This document shows positions 53,492 through 63,246 of a stretch of DNA of 64,000 nucleotides, in pieces. Each line of letters begins with the position of its first letter. The first letter of the stretch is position 1. The notes under the pieces were generated by a model. The model was not told where the DNA came from, searched no databases, and was given only the letters and a program-made list of their open reading frames with translations. Source of the stretch: Treponema_C sp050937815 (GTDB taxonomy: Bacteria > Spirochaetota > Spirochaetia > Treponematales > Treponemataceae); contig NZ_JACDIJ010000007.1 of the NCBI RefSeq assembly GCF_050937815.1, positions 1-64,000 of the forward strand, read 5' to 3'. Made by a program: the position numbers and the translations under genes.

Positions 53492-54532
53492 GTGAATCAT
53501 GAAGTGATAAAAGACATAAATCTTTTGGATAATAACGGACACATTATCGAAGAAGGATGGGCGCGCCGCCCCGTTTGGAAATACGAGCGTTCAAAGGTAA
53601 AAGCTTCGGCGCTTAAAATTAAAGAATGGGATTATTACAGCATAACGCACACAAAAGAACTGTGGTCGCTTAATGCAACCGTAGCCGATTTGGGTTTCGG
53701 CGCCTTATTTTCGGTTTCGTTTATCGATTTTAAATTAAAATCATTCGCACAAAAAGACGAAATGAAATTTTTTACTTTCGGAAAAACCGGTTTAAGCGCC
53801 TGTTCCACCGAAGACAATAAAGTTTCGTTTTCGGGTAAAGGCCTGTCCCTTTCTTTTTCCAAAACGGGAAATACGCGCCGCCTGCACATTTGCGTACCGA
53901 ACCTATCCTTACCCGGCGGAAACACAGGTATAGAAGCAGACCTTGAACTTTACCAAGCTCCCGGCCTTGAAAGTATGAATATTGCAACTTCATGGAAAGA
54001 AAAACGCACTTGTTTTTATCTTAACGAAAAAGTCAATTGTATGAGTGTAAGCGGTTCGCTCAAACTGGGAAACGACGATATTCGGCTCGGTAAAGATGAG
54101 GTATGGGCGGTTCTCGACTGGGGGCGAGGCAATTGGACAAGAAAAAACCGCTGGTATTGGGCAAGCGGCAGCGGCTCGGTTAAGGGTAAAAGCTTCGGCT
54201 TTAATCTCGGCTACGGTTTTACCGACAGAACGCCCGCAAGCGAAAACGTTATTTTTTACGACGGAAAAATCCATAAACTGGAAAATGTTTTTTTCCATAT
54301 CCCCGAAAACGACTATCTTAAACCGTGGACATTTTCTTCATCCGATAAGCGCTTTGAAATGCGGTTTATACCTGCGGTGGACCGGTTCGCCGCTACGAAT
54401 TTGGGTATTATTCAAAGCATACAGCATCAAGTATTCGGCTTTTTTACGGGTACTGCGGTACTCGACGACGGAAAAACGATACGTATAGAACATTTTCCCG
54501 CCTTTGCCGAAGACGTCTACAATAAATGGTAA
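53492..54532 (+). CDS. DUF2804 family protein
   Basis: The 346-residue protein begins with GTG, with GGAGG 5 bases ahead. It is beta-rich, with tryptophan-containing stretches such as RPVWKYERSK, VWAVLDWGRGNWTRKNRWYW and FGFNLGYGF that fit the DUF2804 (lipocalin-like) family. A role in lipid or carotenoid-like ligand binding is thought of for related families but unproven. It follows bcp by 27 bases and ends at a hairpin. Confidence 0.75.
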   Translation: MNHEVIKDINLLDNNGHIIEEGWARRPVWKYERSKVKASALKIKEWDYYSITHTKELWSLNATVADLGFGALFSVSFIDFKLKSFAQKDEMKFFTFGKTGLSACSTEDNKVSFSGKGLSLSFSKTGNTRRLHICVPNLSLPGGNTGIEADLELYQAPGLESMNIATSWKEKRTCFYLNEKVNCMSVSGSLKLGNDDIRLGKDEVWAVLDWGRGNWTRKNRWYWASGSGSVKGKSFGFNLGYGFTDRTPASENVIFYDGKIHKLENVFFHIPENDYLKPWTFSSSDKRFEMRFIPAVDRFAATNLGIIQSIQHQVFGFFTGTAVLDDGKTIRIEHFPAFAEDVYNKW

Positions 54533-54543
54533 CCATAAAATAA

Positions 54544-54580
54544 AAAGCGGAAATTCCTTTTTAAAGTACATTTCCGCTTT
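54544..54580. terminator. Hairpin between the DUF2804 and FGE-like genes
   Basis: AAAGCGGAAA and TTTCCGCTTT form a perfect 10-bp stem with a 17-base loop. A T-rich run follows on the plus side, and an A/T-rich one on the other, so it may end both converging genes. Confidence 0.7.
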
Positions 54581-54615
54581 AAATTTTTAACAGGTTTTAT
54601 TTTCTTTCAGCGGTT

Positions 54616-56640
54616 TTATTCCGTGCGGACAAGTCTAAAACCTAAAACATCTTCGGCATAGGTCGGCTCGTCGGCTTCTCTTCGGCCGACCGAACATGCG
54701 CTTGCCGTTTTATTTGTATAAGAACCGCCGCGCCATATCCGTTTTATACCGACTAAGGGGCCGAAAGGATTTTCAACTTCTCCCGTACCGACGTCTTCGG
54801 CATATTTGTCTTGGCACCACTCCCACACATTGCCGCTCATATCGAAAACACCAGCTTGATTTGCCGCCTTACTTCCGACAACGGCAGTACTTCTTACCGG
54901 AGGATTTTTTTCAATATCGCGGGTTCCGCCGTTATACCATACATCATAGACGGCAACGCGATCGGTTTCCGTGCGCAGCTGTTCCCAAGTTCTTCCGGCA
55001 CCGAGAGAAAGTCCTTTAAAGCCTATCGGAAGCTCCGCGCCGCTTGCCGAATTAAGTTTTGTAAACCAAACACTGCCGTATCGGTCGGCATTTTCGGAAA
55101 AAGAGCTTCGAAACCGCGCGGCAAATTCCCATTCCGCCTCAGTCGGCAAACGGAACCCTTTTTTTGTGCGGTCGAAATAGGAAGTGTCGCATTCTTCTTC
55201 GTTTTTGGCATTTTTCAAAATTTCACCGCCTTCGGTTTTGCGGTATACACATTGGGCGGTATTTGCGTACGTCATTTCGGTATATGCATTACACCAAACG
55301 ATACAATTATTCCAGCTGACAAAGGTAACCGGTTCGTTTTCGCTTCCCGATCCGGAAGAACCTTTTAAACCGATACCGTTTGCGGCAAAAGTATACCCGT
55401 TTTCTATAGCCCACTCATATACGTCGCGCCATATTTTATAGCTTACCTCATAAGTGCCGATTTTATACGGACTCAATTTTACCTTTCGCCCGGCAACAAA
55501 AACGCCATTCCAGTCTTTTTGCGTACGTGCAGTGCCTTGAAAAGACGGCATATCGTAATCGGGGTCGCGGCCTTCAATATAATTATCGCCCGGGTTAAGG
55601 GTAACCGCAATAAAAGCGGGAACGGGTTTTGAAAACACACGGATACGGGTATTTTCATCAATAGTAAAATTTTCTTCAGGCGAAATTATAACAAAGCTTT
55701 TGTTTTTTTCTCTTTCCCAATAAGAAAAAACAAAGCCCGTATCGTAATTTTCTATTTTTTCTTTTACTTTATTTTGTATATCCTTCCATTTCGTACCGGC
55801 TTTACACACGATATGACTTTCGGCCTTTATTTTTACATGTTCGTCGCCGGCTTGTACTGTAACGTTTATCTTTTCCGATTTGGAATGTACGACAACCGTC
55901 AAATCTTTACGGAACGGGAAATCTGTGTCAATCTGTGTGGACCTGCCTTTGATTGTCCATTTGGAATGCGCATAATCGGTCTTATAACCGATTACAAAAG
56001 ATTCGGCGGTTTCTTTAATATCTTGCCACGTTTTACCCTTTTCAATTTTAAAGGTTTTATCGCCGTCCTTAAATATAACGTTTGCATCGGCCGCTTCAAC
56101 ACGTATTAAAACGGTAGCCGGCTGAGGTGCGGGCGGCGGGGAAGGAGGGTTTTCGGGTCCGGGAGATTCGCCTGAAGGCGGAGAGGAAGGAGGCGGAGAA
56201 GAAGGAGGCGGAGAAGGCGGATCCTGTTGAACGGGCGGCTGTCCCGTTTGAGGGGGAGTTTCCGGCTCCTGTACGGAAGCCTTCGGCTTTGAGTTTACAA
56301 AAACAATTGTATCGCTGTCAAATACGTGAACGTCATTTAAAGAACGCCCGTCCTTATCCGTAAGTGTCCATTTGGAAAATTCGCGGCTATCCGTATAGCC
56401 TTCTATTTTGGCTTCGGCTGTAAGTCTTATCTCGGACCATTTTTTACCCTTTTCGGCATAAAAAAAGGTATCGCCTTCTTTTAGGCGTACACCGGTATCG
56501 GCCTGCACGGTGATTTTAATTCGTTTCACCTTCTGAGGCAGCTTATTGTTTTTATGAGATTCGTTTTCACAAGCGCATAAAATCAGCAAAATGCTTGCGC
56601 ACAGTAAAAACAAACCTCTTGTTTTATGCTGTTTTTTCAT
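54616..56640 (-). CDS. Formylglycine-generating-enzyme-like lipoprotein with repeats
   Basis: The 674-residue protein has a lipoprotein signal ending LILCAC. Three related stretches (about residues 42-115, 177-255, 257-340) each read roughly VxV-AxD-V-FKxGDxxF-xEKGKxW-DIK, suggesting tandem domains. A proline-rich linker at about 120-172 separates the first two. Residues about 340-674 are a FGE-sulfatase/SUMF1 domain (FRLPTEAEWEFAARF, MSGNVWEWCQDKY, RGGSYTNK). Such domains in treponeme lipoproteins are usually not true formylglycine makers. GGAGG precedes the ATG. Its exact function is unknown. Confidence 0.85.
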   Translation of the reverse strand: MKKQHKTRGLFLLCASILLILCACENESHKNNKLPQKVKRIKITVQADTGVRLKEGDTFFYAEKGKKWSEIRLTAEAKIEGYTDSREFSKWTLTDKDGRSLNDVHVFDSDTIVFVNSKPKASVQEPETPPQTGQPPVQQDPPSPPPSSPPPSSPPSGESPGPENPPSPPPAPQPATVLIRVEAADANVIFKDGDKTFKIEKGKTWQDIKETAESFVIGYKTDYAHSKWTIKGRSTQIDTDFPFRKDLTVVVHSKSEKINVTVQAGDEHVKIKAESHIVCKAGTKWKDIQNKVKEKIENYDTGFVFSYWEREKNKSFVIISPEENFTIDENTRIRVFSKPVPAFIAVTLNPGDNYIEGRDPDYDMPSFQGTARTQKDWNGVFVAGRKVKLSPYKIGTYEVSYKIWRDVYEWAIENGYTFAANGIGLKGSSGSGSENEPVTFVSWNNCIVWCNAYTEMTYANTAQCVYRKTEGGEILKNAKNEEECDTSYFDRTKKGFRLPTEAEWEFAARFRSSFSENADRYGSVWFTKLNSASGAELPIGFKGLSLGAGRTWEQLRTETDRVAVYDVWYNGGTRDIEKNPPVRSTAVVGSKAANQAGVFDMSGNVWEWCQDKYAEDVGTGEVENPFGPLVGIKRIWRGGSYTNKTASACSVGRREADEPTYAEDVLGFRLVRTE

Positions 56641-56748
56641 TTTAACCTCCGTATGTGAACACTATATAAAATATACTATGATTTGAAAATAAATTCCATG
56701 CAATATATAATTTTTTGCATACCGGATATTTTTTTGGGGGATGTATAT

Positions 56749-56778
56749 AAAAAAACCCTGCATTTTGCAGGGTTTTTT
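56749..56778 (-). terminator. Terminator after tRNA-Lys
   Basis: AAAAAACCCTGC and GCAGGGTTTTTT form a near-perfect stem around a short loop, with T runs on both sides. It lies one base past the tRNA-Lys discriminator on the minus strand. Confidence 0.85.
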
Positions 56779-56779
56779 A

Positions 56780-56852
56780 TGAGCCGCACGTGATTCGAAC
56801 ACGTGACCCACGCCTTAAAAGGGCGTTGCTCTACCTACTGAGCTAGCGGCCC
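56780..56852 (-). tRNA. tRNA-Lys (anticodon TTT)
   Basis: On the minus strand the acceptor GGGCCGC pairs with GCGGCTC, the D arm is GCTCAGTAGGTAGAGC, the anticodon loop TTTTAAG gives TTT, and the T arm is CACGTGTTCGAATCACGTG. The discriminator is A and CCA is not encoded. Confidence 0.94.
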
Positions 56853-56928
56853 ATCGCATTTCATAATTGAATGCTCGACCAGCATACCTTATCTCGGTAA
56901 AAGTGTCAATGCCCTTTTACAAGATTTT

Positions 56929-58104
56929 TTAATATTTTATCGACATTGAAAATCCTGCATTCAACTGCGGATTATAGCCCGGCTCAAAGCCGAGTTCTTT
57001 GCCGAATACCGAAGCATCTATTTTAAATTTACCGAGATTTAAGCCTAAGCCGGCGGCCGGATACATATCGTTTACGCCTGCACGGACGGCAAGAACTTTA
57101 AAGAGTACCGCTTCCGCTCCGAACGAAAGCTCCAGTATGGGATTGCGGTAGAAAGTCTTTTTTTGCAAAATCGGCCACAGGTTATTGTAGTCCGCATATA
57201 CGGTTAACTTCGATACAATATTTTTTGTCGCTTCGGCGACCGGAAAATCAAGTTCGACGCCCGCCCCCAACTTCGATTCCGCTTGAGCATATTTAAAAGG
57301 ACTGCCTCTAAAAGCCGCAAATTGTTCAACCGTTTCAAATTTTTTAATCCATAAGGGGGCATAGGCGTCCTGCCATACAAGAGCGATACTCAGCATATCA
57401 AAAATTTTGTATTGCACGCCCATATCGAAACCGAAACCGAATGAAAGATACACGGGTACGGAACTCAGCGGATTGCCGGTACCGGCAAACAATTCCGCAA
57501 CGCCTTTTACGTAATTCGCTTGTAATTGTACCATGCTTCGGCCGGAAACACCTACCGATAAAACCCCGGCTACACCCAAATCAAGGGGGAAGCCGTAACC
57601 GGCGACAAAACCCAAATCACCGCCCGCCCGTATGTCGGACTTCATTAACGAATACACATTTCCGTGGGCATATAAGGTATTTACAAAGCCCCAGCCGAAA
57701 TTATTGCGGATTGCGCCGAAAGTCAGGGGGCCTCCGATCCTCATATTCAAATTAAACCCGGAATCTCCTATCATATCGAGCAGGGGAACCGACAATGCGG
57801 CAGGATCGTTTGTGTCAACTTTTTTCGTTAAAATGTCCATCCCCAGTTTGAACATTTTATCCAGGGGGCCGCCCATACCGACTGCCGCAAGCGGAGGCCA
57901 CAAGGTTTTGTTTTCGGCAAAAGCAAGGGCGGAAGGATTGGTAAACAGAGCATATACGGAAGAACTGTCCGTAAAATAGGGGCCGCCGAACGCTTCCGAA
58001 CGGGTATCTACCGCTTCAATACGGTGGGGCGTATAGGCAAATGCGGAAACAACCGCACACAAGCATACATACAGGTATATAGAAAATTTAGCAAACTTTT
58101 TCAT
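56929..58104 (-). CDS. Outer-membrane beta-barrel-like protein
   Basis: The 391-residue protein has a signal peptide ending SAFA and then beta-strand-rich text with alternating hydrophobic residues and many glycines, such as GAGVELDF, GLGLNLGKFKID and a C-terminal FSMSIKY that ends in an aromatic residue, as outer-membrane barrels do. The N-terminal text VDTRSEAFGGPYFTDSSSVYALFTNPSALAFAENK resembles porin-like FadL/PorV-type plugs. Transport or surface roles are possible. GGAG precedes the ATG. Its upstream neighbour codes a lipoprotein. Confidence 0.75.
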   Translation of the reverse strand: MKKFAKFSIYLYVCLCAVVSAFAYTPHRIEAVDTRSEAFGGPYFTDSSSVYALFTNPSALAFAENKTLWPPLAAVGMGGPLDKMFKLGMDILTKKVDTNDPAALSVPLLDMIGDSGFNLNMRIGGPLTFGAIRNNFGWGFVNTLYAHGNVYSLMKSDIRAGGDLGFVAGYGFPLDLGVAGVLSVGVSGRSMVQLQANYVKGVAELFAGTGNPLSSVPVYLSFGFGFDMGVQYKIFDMLSIALVWQDAYAPLWIKKFETVEQFAAFRGSPFKYAQAESKLGAGVELDFPVAEATKNIVSKLTVYADYNNLWPILQKKTFYRNPILELSFGAEAVLFKVLAVRAGVNDMYPAAGLGLNLGKFKIDASVFGKELGFEPGYNPQLNAGFSMSIKY

Positions 58105-58120
58105 ATTATGCTCCGTTTTG

Positions 58121-58921
58121 TTATTTGAATTGGCTTAATACATCGGCAAGAGAAACAACACCTAAAAGGTTTACATCTTCCGGTTGTATGGTTCTGCCTA
58201 CAACGGTACCTTCGGAGTCGTACGCTTGACCGCCGGATAAAAGTTTCAGCGCTTCCAGCGAGGCTTTTAAAGCCGCTTTTTTACCGTCGGCATCAGGTCC
58301 CGGTCCGAGAATATCATTTGCAATAGTTTGCGGGGTTTTGGCTTTTAGATTTTCCGGCGTAACATTATTCGTTAAATTTTGATATACGCTTGCGGTGGTT
58401 TGCAGCAAAACCGCAACGGCGGCATTCGCCAACTGAGAAGGATCCGCTTTTCGCATTGCCTCCGGATCGGATAAAAGGGCGGCGGAAGCGGCGGTATCGA
58501 AGCTGTTTAAGCTGTTTATTACTTCGTCCACCATATTTTTCACATCCGCACCGCTTACGCTATTGTTGCCCGCTTGCGCAGCCGTTTCGCCGATTTTTTT
58601 AATCGTGCTGAAGGGAAAGGTGGCTTCGAAAGTCAAATTAAGCGCTTGTTCTTTTTCCGTTAAAGAAAGTCCTTTAAGTTCATCGGCGCTTTTACCGCTC
58701 AATAAATCCAAAACGGCGGCCATCGTTTCCGCATTAGAAGAATAGGAACTCTGCGAAAAAGCAATCAATTCGCTTGCTGAAGCTTTTTTTAAGAATTCCT
58801 TTTGATTGCGCCGAGCACCTTTTGCCAAAGACGTGGTAAACATTTCACACGAAACACATAAAATCAAAACCGCACAAAGTAAAACGTGCAAAACCGCATA
58901 AAAAACTTTTTTCTTTTTCAT
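58121..58921 (-). CDS. Lipoprotein, unknown function
   Basis: The 266-residue protein has a lipoprotein signal ending LCVSC, then an alanine and serine-rich helical body with no motif I recognise. It is the first gene of a pair with the outer-membrane-like protein, 16 bases apart, so the two probably act together at the outer envelope. AGGAG precedes the ATG. Confidence 0.75.
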   Translation of the reverse strand: MKKKKVFYAVLHVLLCAVLILCVSCEMFTTSLAKGARRNQKEFLKKASASELIAFSQSSYSSNAETMAAVLDLLSGKSADELKGLSLTEKEQALNLTFEATFPFSTIKKIGETAAQAGNNSVSGADVKNMVDEVINSLNSFDTAASAALLSDPEAMRKADPSQLANAAVAVLLQTTASVYQNLTNNVTPENLKAKTPQTIANDILGPGPDADGKKAALKASLEALKLLSGGQAYDSEGTVVGRTIQPEDVNLLGVVSLADVLSQFK

Positions 58922-59018
58922 GTTTTCTCCTGTTACAATTTAACCCGATTATCAAATTTGTAAGATTTCTTATCATTAATAATAACACAACATTTAAAAA
59001 TAAACAACAATATTTATT

Positions 59019-60563
59019 TTATAAAAGAACTGCAAAAGCTTCGCACGTTTCTCCTTTGAGTCCGGCTTCGTTTACGGAATCGATACAAAGCAAAACTTCG
59101 GTACCGCCGGAAGGGGGAAAATGCGGTTTTAAGGAAAAAGCGGCAGCTTGTTTTATACGCACATGCAAAAAATTTTCCGTAACCGCGCGTAAATCTCCCG
59201 TACGGAATTTTTCGACTACAGCCTTAAAATGCTTACCGATACAGCTTTCTATATACGCTTTTTTTTGTTTTTCAGCTAAAAGGCCGAGTTCCTGCACTCT
59301 GGCGCGGGCTTCGGCAGGCGGCACGGGCGGTTTTATTTTACAAGCGTCGGTGCCCGGCCGCGGCGAAAACGGAAAAGCGTGAATCCATGAAAAATTACAA
59401 AAACGGCACAATTCCAATGTTTTTTCAAAATCTTCGCGGGTTTCGCCGGGAAAACCGGCAATAATATCGCAAGCGATAAAGGGCCGGTTTTTTATGCGGC
59501 GAAGGTGTTCGACCGCCCGCGTTATGCATTCGGCATTATAGGGTCGGCGCATCGCTTTTAAAACCGCATCGCTTCCCGACTGTACCGAAAGATGAAAATG
59601 CGGCCGAATACGCTCATGGGATAAAACGGCGCATAATTCATCGTTTATAATTTGCGGATGAAGACTTGAAAGACGAAACGAAATAGTATCCGTATGTTCC
59701 AAAAGATAGGCAAGTAAAAAAGTAAGTCCGCCGGAAAACGGTTCGGATTCGCTTGAAAAGCGGTATTGACCGATATTGACACCCGTAAGGATTACTTCTC
59801 TGTGACCGATTTTTTCGAGTTGTAAAACGCGCTCAAGCACCCTATCCGCCTGCAATGACAGGGAGGGGCCGCGCGCGAGGCAAATGCGGCAATAAGAGCA
59901 GCGGTTATCGCAGCCGTCTTGAATTTTAAGAGAAGGCCGCGAATGCTGCAAAAAAGTGTCGGTAGAAAGAGCAAAGGTTTCCCGCCCTGTATGCGGCTGT
60001 ACGGGGGTACATTTTTTGTCCGTATCGAAGCTGCCCTTATATAAATCGCGCAGCTGTGCGGCCAATGCAAAAGCCGACTCGCAAGAGGCCTCAAAAACAG
60101 GCATGGAAACATCTTTGCAAGCCGGCACGGAAGCGGCCGCTTCTGTGGAACACAAAGCAGCGCCCGACATAAAAGAACGTAAAAATGCCGGAAGGCGGAT
60201 AAGAGCGTCTTTATGCCTTCCTCCCAAAACGGCAATGCGGTTATCCATAGCCGCTAAAAAATCGCCGTCAAGCTGCGCATAGCAGCCCGTAATCAAAACA
60301 GCCGCACAAGGGTATTTTTCCAAAAGCAGCCGTATAATGCGGCGGCATTTTTGTTCGGCTTTTGCGGTAACCGTACACGTATTTACAATACATAAAAAAG
60401 TTACCGTGTCGCCGGGAAAAGAAGAATTTATACCGTCCATACGGCAGTCAAAACCGGCATCCGCAAAAGAATGCGCGGCCGATTCCGATTCTATTTGATT
60501 TAATTTACAACCGAGAGTTTCAAACCGTACTATCGGTTTTTGAAAAGAAGAAAATAAAGTCAC
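59019..60563 (-). CDS. mtaB: tRNA t6A37 methylthiotransferase (MtaB type)
   Basis: The 514-residue radical-SAM enzyme makes ms2t6A at position 37 of tRNA. The N-terminal UPF0004 domain has three cysteines (ETLGCKLNQ, VNTCTVTA, ITGCYAQ) for an auxiliary cluster, and the radical-SAM site is DGCDNRCSYCRICLARG. A TRAM-like end is present. Between these, residues about 135-205 form an insert with three cysteines (CSTEAAASVPACKD, EASCESA) not usual for the family, making it about 70 residues long for it. It overlaps the TPR gene by 4 bases. Confidence 0.9.
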   Translation of the reverse strand: MTLFSSFQKPIVRFETLGCKLNQIESESAAHSFADAGFDCRMDGINSSFPGDTVTFLCIVNTCTVTAKAEQKCRRIIRLLLEKYPCAAVLITGCYAQLDGDFLAAMDNRIAVLGGRHKDALIRLPAFLRSFMSGAALCSTEAAASVPACKDVSMPVFEASCESAFALAAQLRDLYKGSFDTDKKCTPVQPHTGRETFALSTDTFLQHSRPSLKIQDGCDNRCSYCRICLARGPSLSLQADRVLERVLQLEKIGHREVILTGVNIGQYRFSSESEPFSGGLTFLLAYLLEHTDTISFRLSSLHPQIINDELCAVLSHERIRPHFHLSVQSGSDAVLKAMRRPYNAECITRAVEHLRRIKNRPFIACDIIAGFPGETREDFEKTLELCRFCNFSWIHAFPFSPRPGTDACKIKPPVPPAEARARVQELGLLAEKQKKAYIESCIGKHFKAVVEKFRTGDLRAVTENFLHVRIKQAAAFSLKPHFPPSGGTEVLLCIDSVNEAGLKGETCEAFAVLL

Positions 60564-61276
60564 TGTAAGCGGGAACGAACCCTATCCCTGCCGCGCAAAG
60601 CATCCGCTTGCCCCGCATTAAGCTCCAAAGCTTTTTCGTAGGCAATAAGCGACAGGGAAAAGTTGCCGGCCATTTCACGCGCATAGCCCAACCGTGTCCA
60701 CCAATAATCGTACAAGGGTTCGGTACGCACCGCTTGTGAAAAAGCGATATCCGCATGATTATAGCGTGCAAGGCGTATATAGATTTCTCCCATAAAATAA
60801 TATGCTTCACCGAGCCGGCTGCCTTTTTCGCCGACAAGCGATACGTATTCTTGAAAAAGAGCAAGCGCTTCGCGGTTTTGACCCAAAAAATATTTTGCTT
60901 CTCCCAACACTTCAACCAAACGCTGATCATAGCGCGATATTTTACGTCCCTGTAAAGCCCAATATTCAGCTTCGGAATATTGGCGGTTTCGCACTAAACT
61001 CCAGCATAACACAACATAAGATTCAATGTTGGTCGGTTTTTCACTTATTTCCTGCTCGCAAACCGCTATAGCCTCGGCATAGCGGCCGGCGGAATACAAC
61101 TTAAGGGCATCAGGTTTTTGCTTCGGAGCGCTTTGAACCGGCGGCGCGGCTTCCTGCACGGGAGCGGGACTTTGCGCTTGCTGAGTATTTCCTGAAGGAA
61201 CCGTATTTTCCTGAGTAAAACAAAAAATCGAAAAAGCGTATAAAAAAATACAAAGTGCCGTAATTTTTTTATTCAT
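60560..61276 (-). CDS. Periplasmic TPR protein
   Basis: The 238-residue protein has a signal peptide ending SIFCF, then a proline and glutamine-rich stretch to about 60, and four to five TPR-like repeats (LKLYSAGRYAEAIAVCEQE, YSEAEYWALQGRKISRYDQ, GEAYYFMGEIYIRLARYNHA). GAGGTG precedes ATG at 61276. It sits between the bactofilin and mtaB genes, and could be a scaffold for an envelope complex. Partner unknown. Confidence 0.8.
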   Translation of the reverse strand: MNKKITALCIFLYAFSIFCFTQENTVPSGNTQQAQSPAPVQEAAPPVQSAPKQKPDALKLYSAGRYAEAIAVCEQEISEKPTNIESYVVLCWSLVRNRQYSEAEYWALQGRKISRYDQRLVEVLGEAKYFLGQNREALALFQEYVSLVGEKGSRLGEAYYFMGEIYIRLARYNHADIAFSQAVRTEPLYDYWWTRLGYAREMAGNFSLSLIAYEKALELNAGQADALRGRDRVRSRLQ

Positions 61277-61284
61277 AATACACC

Positions 61285-61650
61285 TCACGAACCTTGAAGC
61301 ATAGTACAACGGCCGGAAAATACACTGCCCGGTTCGAGTACCACTTTTTCCGATGTAATATCGCCGAAAACCGCACCGCCGGCGGAAACAAAAACCAAGC
61401 CCTTTGCTTCGATATTACCGGTAACCTTACCCCGAACCAACACCCGCTGTGCAATAATATCGGCTTTAACGACAGCCGCCGCATCTATAACCAAATCGCT
61501 CGTTGCATTGATGGAACCGTCCATCGTTCCCTTTATCATAAAAGGCCGTGCAAAACGAATAGTACCGGAAAAAGTGATATCGGAGGCCAGCACCGTATCA
61601 AAATCATCTTCTTCCAAATCGAAAAAATCGGTATCTTTTACTTCAAACAT
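61285..61650 (-). CDS. Bactofilin
   Basis: The 121-residue protein has the DUF583-type repeated beta-helix pattern: IKGTMDGSINATSDLVIDAAAVVKADIIAQRVLVRGKV, with valines and isoleucines at even spacing. Bactofilins polymerise into filaments that shape the cell or anchor the envelope. A short acidic N-terminal tail (FFDLEEDDFD) precedes the fold. It is the first gene of the group with the TPR protein and mtaB. No ribosome site is seen. Confidence 0.9.
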   Translation of the reverse strand: MFEVKDTDFFDLEEDDFDTVLASDITFSGTIRFARPFMIKGTMDGSINATSDLVIDAAAVVKADIIAQRVLVRGKVTGNIEAKGLVFVSAGGAVFGDITSEKVVLEPGSVFSGRCTMLQGS

Positions 61651-61732
61651 TGTTTAATAATACACTGAACGGTGCGTTACAGTCAACACAAAGTACCGAC
61701 ACCGATAAATCGGCAGCTTAATGCGCTGCAAA

Positions 61733-63106
61733 TCAAGTATCCGAATATATACGTTCGGATAGCGGAAGATACTTTTTATACGGCATAACGGATTTATATG
61801 CGGGACGAATAATTTTTCCTCCGTTTACCAATTCTTCCATACGATGGGCTGACCATCCGGCAAGCCGGGATGCGGCGAACAGCGGGGTAAAAAGTTCTTC
61901 GGGCAAATTAAGCATACTGTACATAAACCCCGAATAAAAATCGATATTTGCACTTACGCCCTTATACATTTTGCGTTTTTCAGCGATAATTTCCGGAGCA
62001 AGCCGTTCAACGGCGTCATAGAGTTTAAACTCATCTTCTTTTCCTTTTTCTTTTGCCAGTTTTTCAACCCATTCTTTTAGTATAACCGCACGCGGATCGG
62101 AAAGCGAATAAACCGCATGACCTATACCGTAAACAAGTCCGGCTTTATCAAAAGCTTCTTTATCGACCAAGCGTTCTATATATCGGCAAAGCTCATCTTC
62201 ATCGTCCCAATTTTTTACATTACGCTTTAAGTCGGCAAACATTTGGCTGACCTTTATACTTGCTCCGCCGTGTTTAGGCCCCTTTAAAGAAGCTAAAGAA
62301 GCGGCTACCGCAGAATATGTGTCCGTTCCCGACGATGTTACAACGTGATTTGTAAAAGTACTATTATTTCCTCCGCCGTGTTCCGCATGCAGAACCATAG
62401 CCAAATCCAAAACGGATGCTTCAAGCGGAGTATAAAAACTGTCGGGACGAAGCATGTGCAAAATATTTTCGGCGCATGAAAGTTCCGGCAAAGGAGGATG
62501 GATGACAAGGCTTTGTTTTTTATAGTAATAGGCATAAGCTTGATAGGCATATACCATAAGACCGGGAAAACGGGCAATAAGCTGCAAGCATTGGCGGATA
62601 ACATTGGGAATCGATATATCATCCGCCGCTTCGTCGTATGTGTACAAGGTTAAAATGCTTGTTGCAAGCGAGTTCATCATATCGCAGCTGGGGGTTTTTA
62701 AAATGGTACCGCGTACAAAGTCTTCGGGAAGCTCCATACATGAACTCAGTACCAGGCGGAATTGATTGCATTGTTCGGCCGAAGGCAAGTGCCCGAAAAC
62801 CAACAGATAACAAATTTCTTCAAAACCGAATCGGTTTTCATCGATAAAACCGTTTACAAGATCATTTATATTATAGCCGCGGTAAAAAAGCTTGCCTTCG
62901 CAAGGGATGAGATCTTCATTTTCAACGACAAAACCGATAATAGCCGAAATTTCGGTTAATCCCGCCAAAACACCCTTGCCGCTTATATCGCGCAAGCCGC
63001 GCTTTACTTCATACTTTGTATATAATTCACTGTCGATTTTATCGGATGCGCATACAAATTCACTGTATCGGGCCATAATCGTTTGGACATTTATATCGGA
63101 ATTCAT
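61733..63106 (-). CDS. gltA: Citrate synthase
   Basis: The 457-residue enzyme joins acetyl-CoA and oxaloacetate. The catalytic histidine is in LHAEHGGGNNSTF, the second in GIGHAVYSLSDPRA, and the aspartate in NIDFYSGF. These match the si-type synthase. ATG at 63106 is chosen because AAGGAGG lies 5 bases ahead. With icd it implies at least a partial oxidative branch of the TCA cycle to 2-oxoglutarate. The upstream DNA has TATTTCGATA at 63183-63192, loosely like the icd repeat. Confidence 0.94.
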   Translation of the reverse strand: MNSDINVQTIMARYSEFVCASDKIDSELYTKYEVKRGLRDISGKGVLAGLTEISAIIGFVVENEDLIPCEGKLFYRGYNINDLVNGFIDENRFGFEEICYLLVFGHLPSAEQCNQFRLVLSSCMELPEDFVRGTILKTPSCDMMNSLATSILTLYTYDEAADDISIPNVIRQCLQLIARFPGLMVYAYQAYAYYYKKQSLVIHPPLPELSCAENILHMLRPDSFYTPLEASVLDLAMVLHAEHGGGNNSTFTNHVVTSSGTDTYSAVAASLASLKGPKHGGASIKVSQMFADLKRNVKNWDDEDELCRYIERLVDKEAFDKAGLVYGIGHAVYSLSDPRAVILKEWVEKLAKEKGKEDEFKLYDAVERLAPEIIAEKRKMYKGVSANIDFYSGFMYSMLNLPEELFTPLFAASRLAGWSAHRMEELVNGGKIIRPAYKSVMPYKKYLPLSERIYSDT

Positions 63107-63246
63107 AAAGTCCTCCTTAAATTTGTATAAAACGGCGCAAAGCAACGATTCGGATTTAGAATAATCGGATTTTCGGCACCGATATTTCGATACCGATTAA
63201 AATTTAAAAGGACCGATTACGTTGCACTAAATAAACCGGCATGTTA

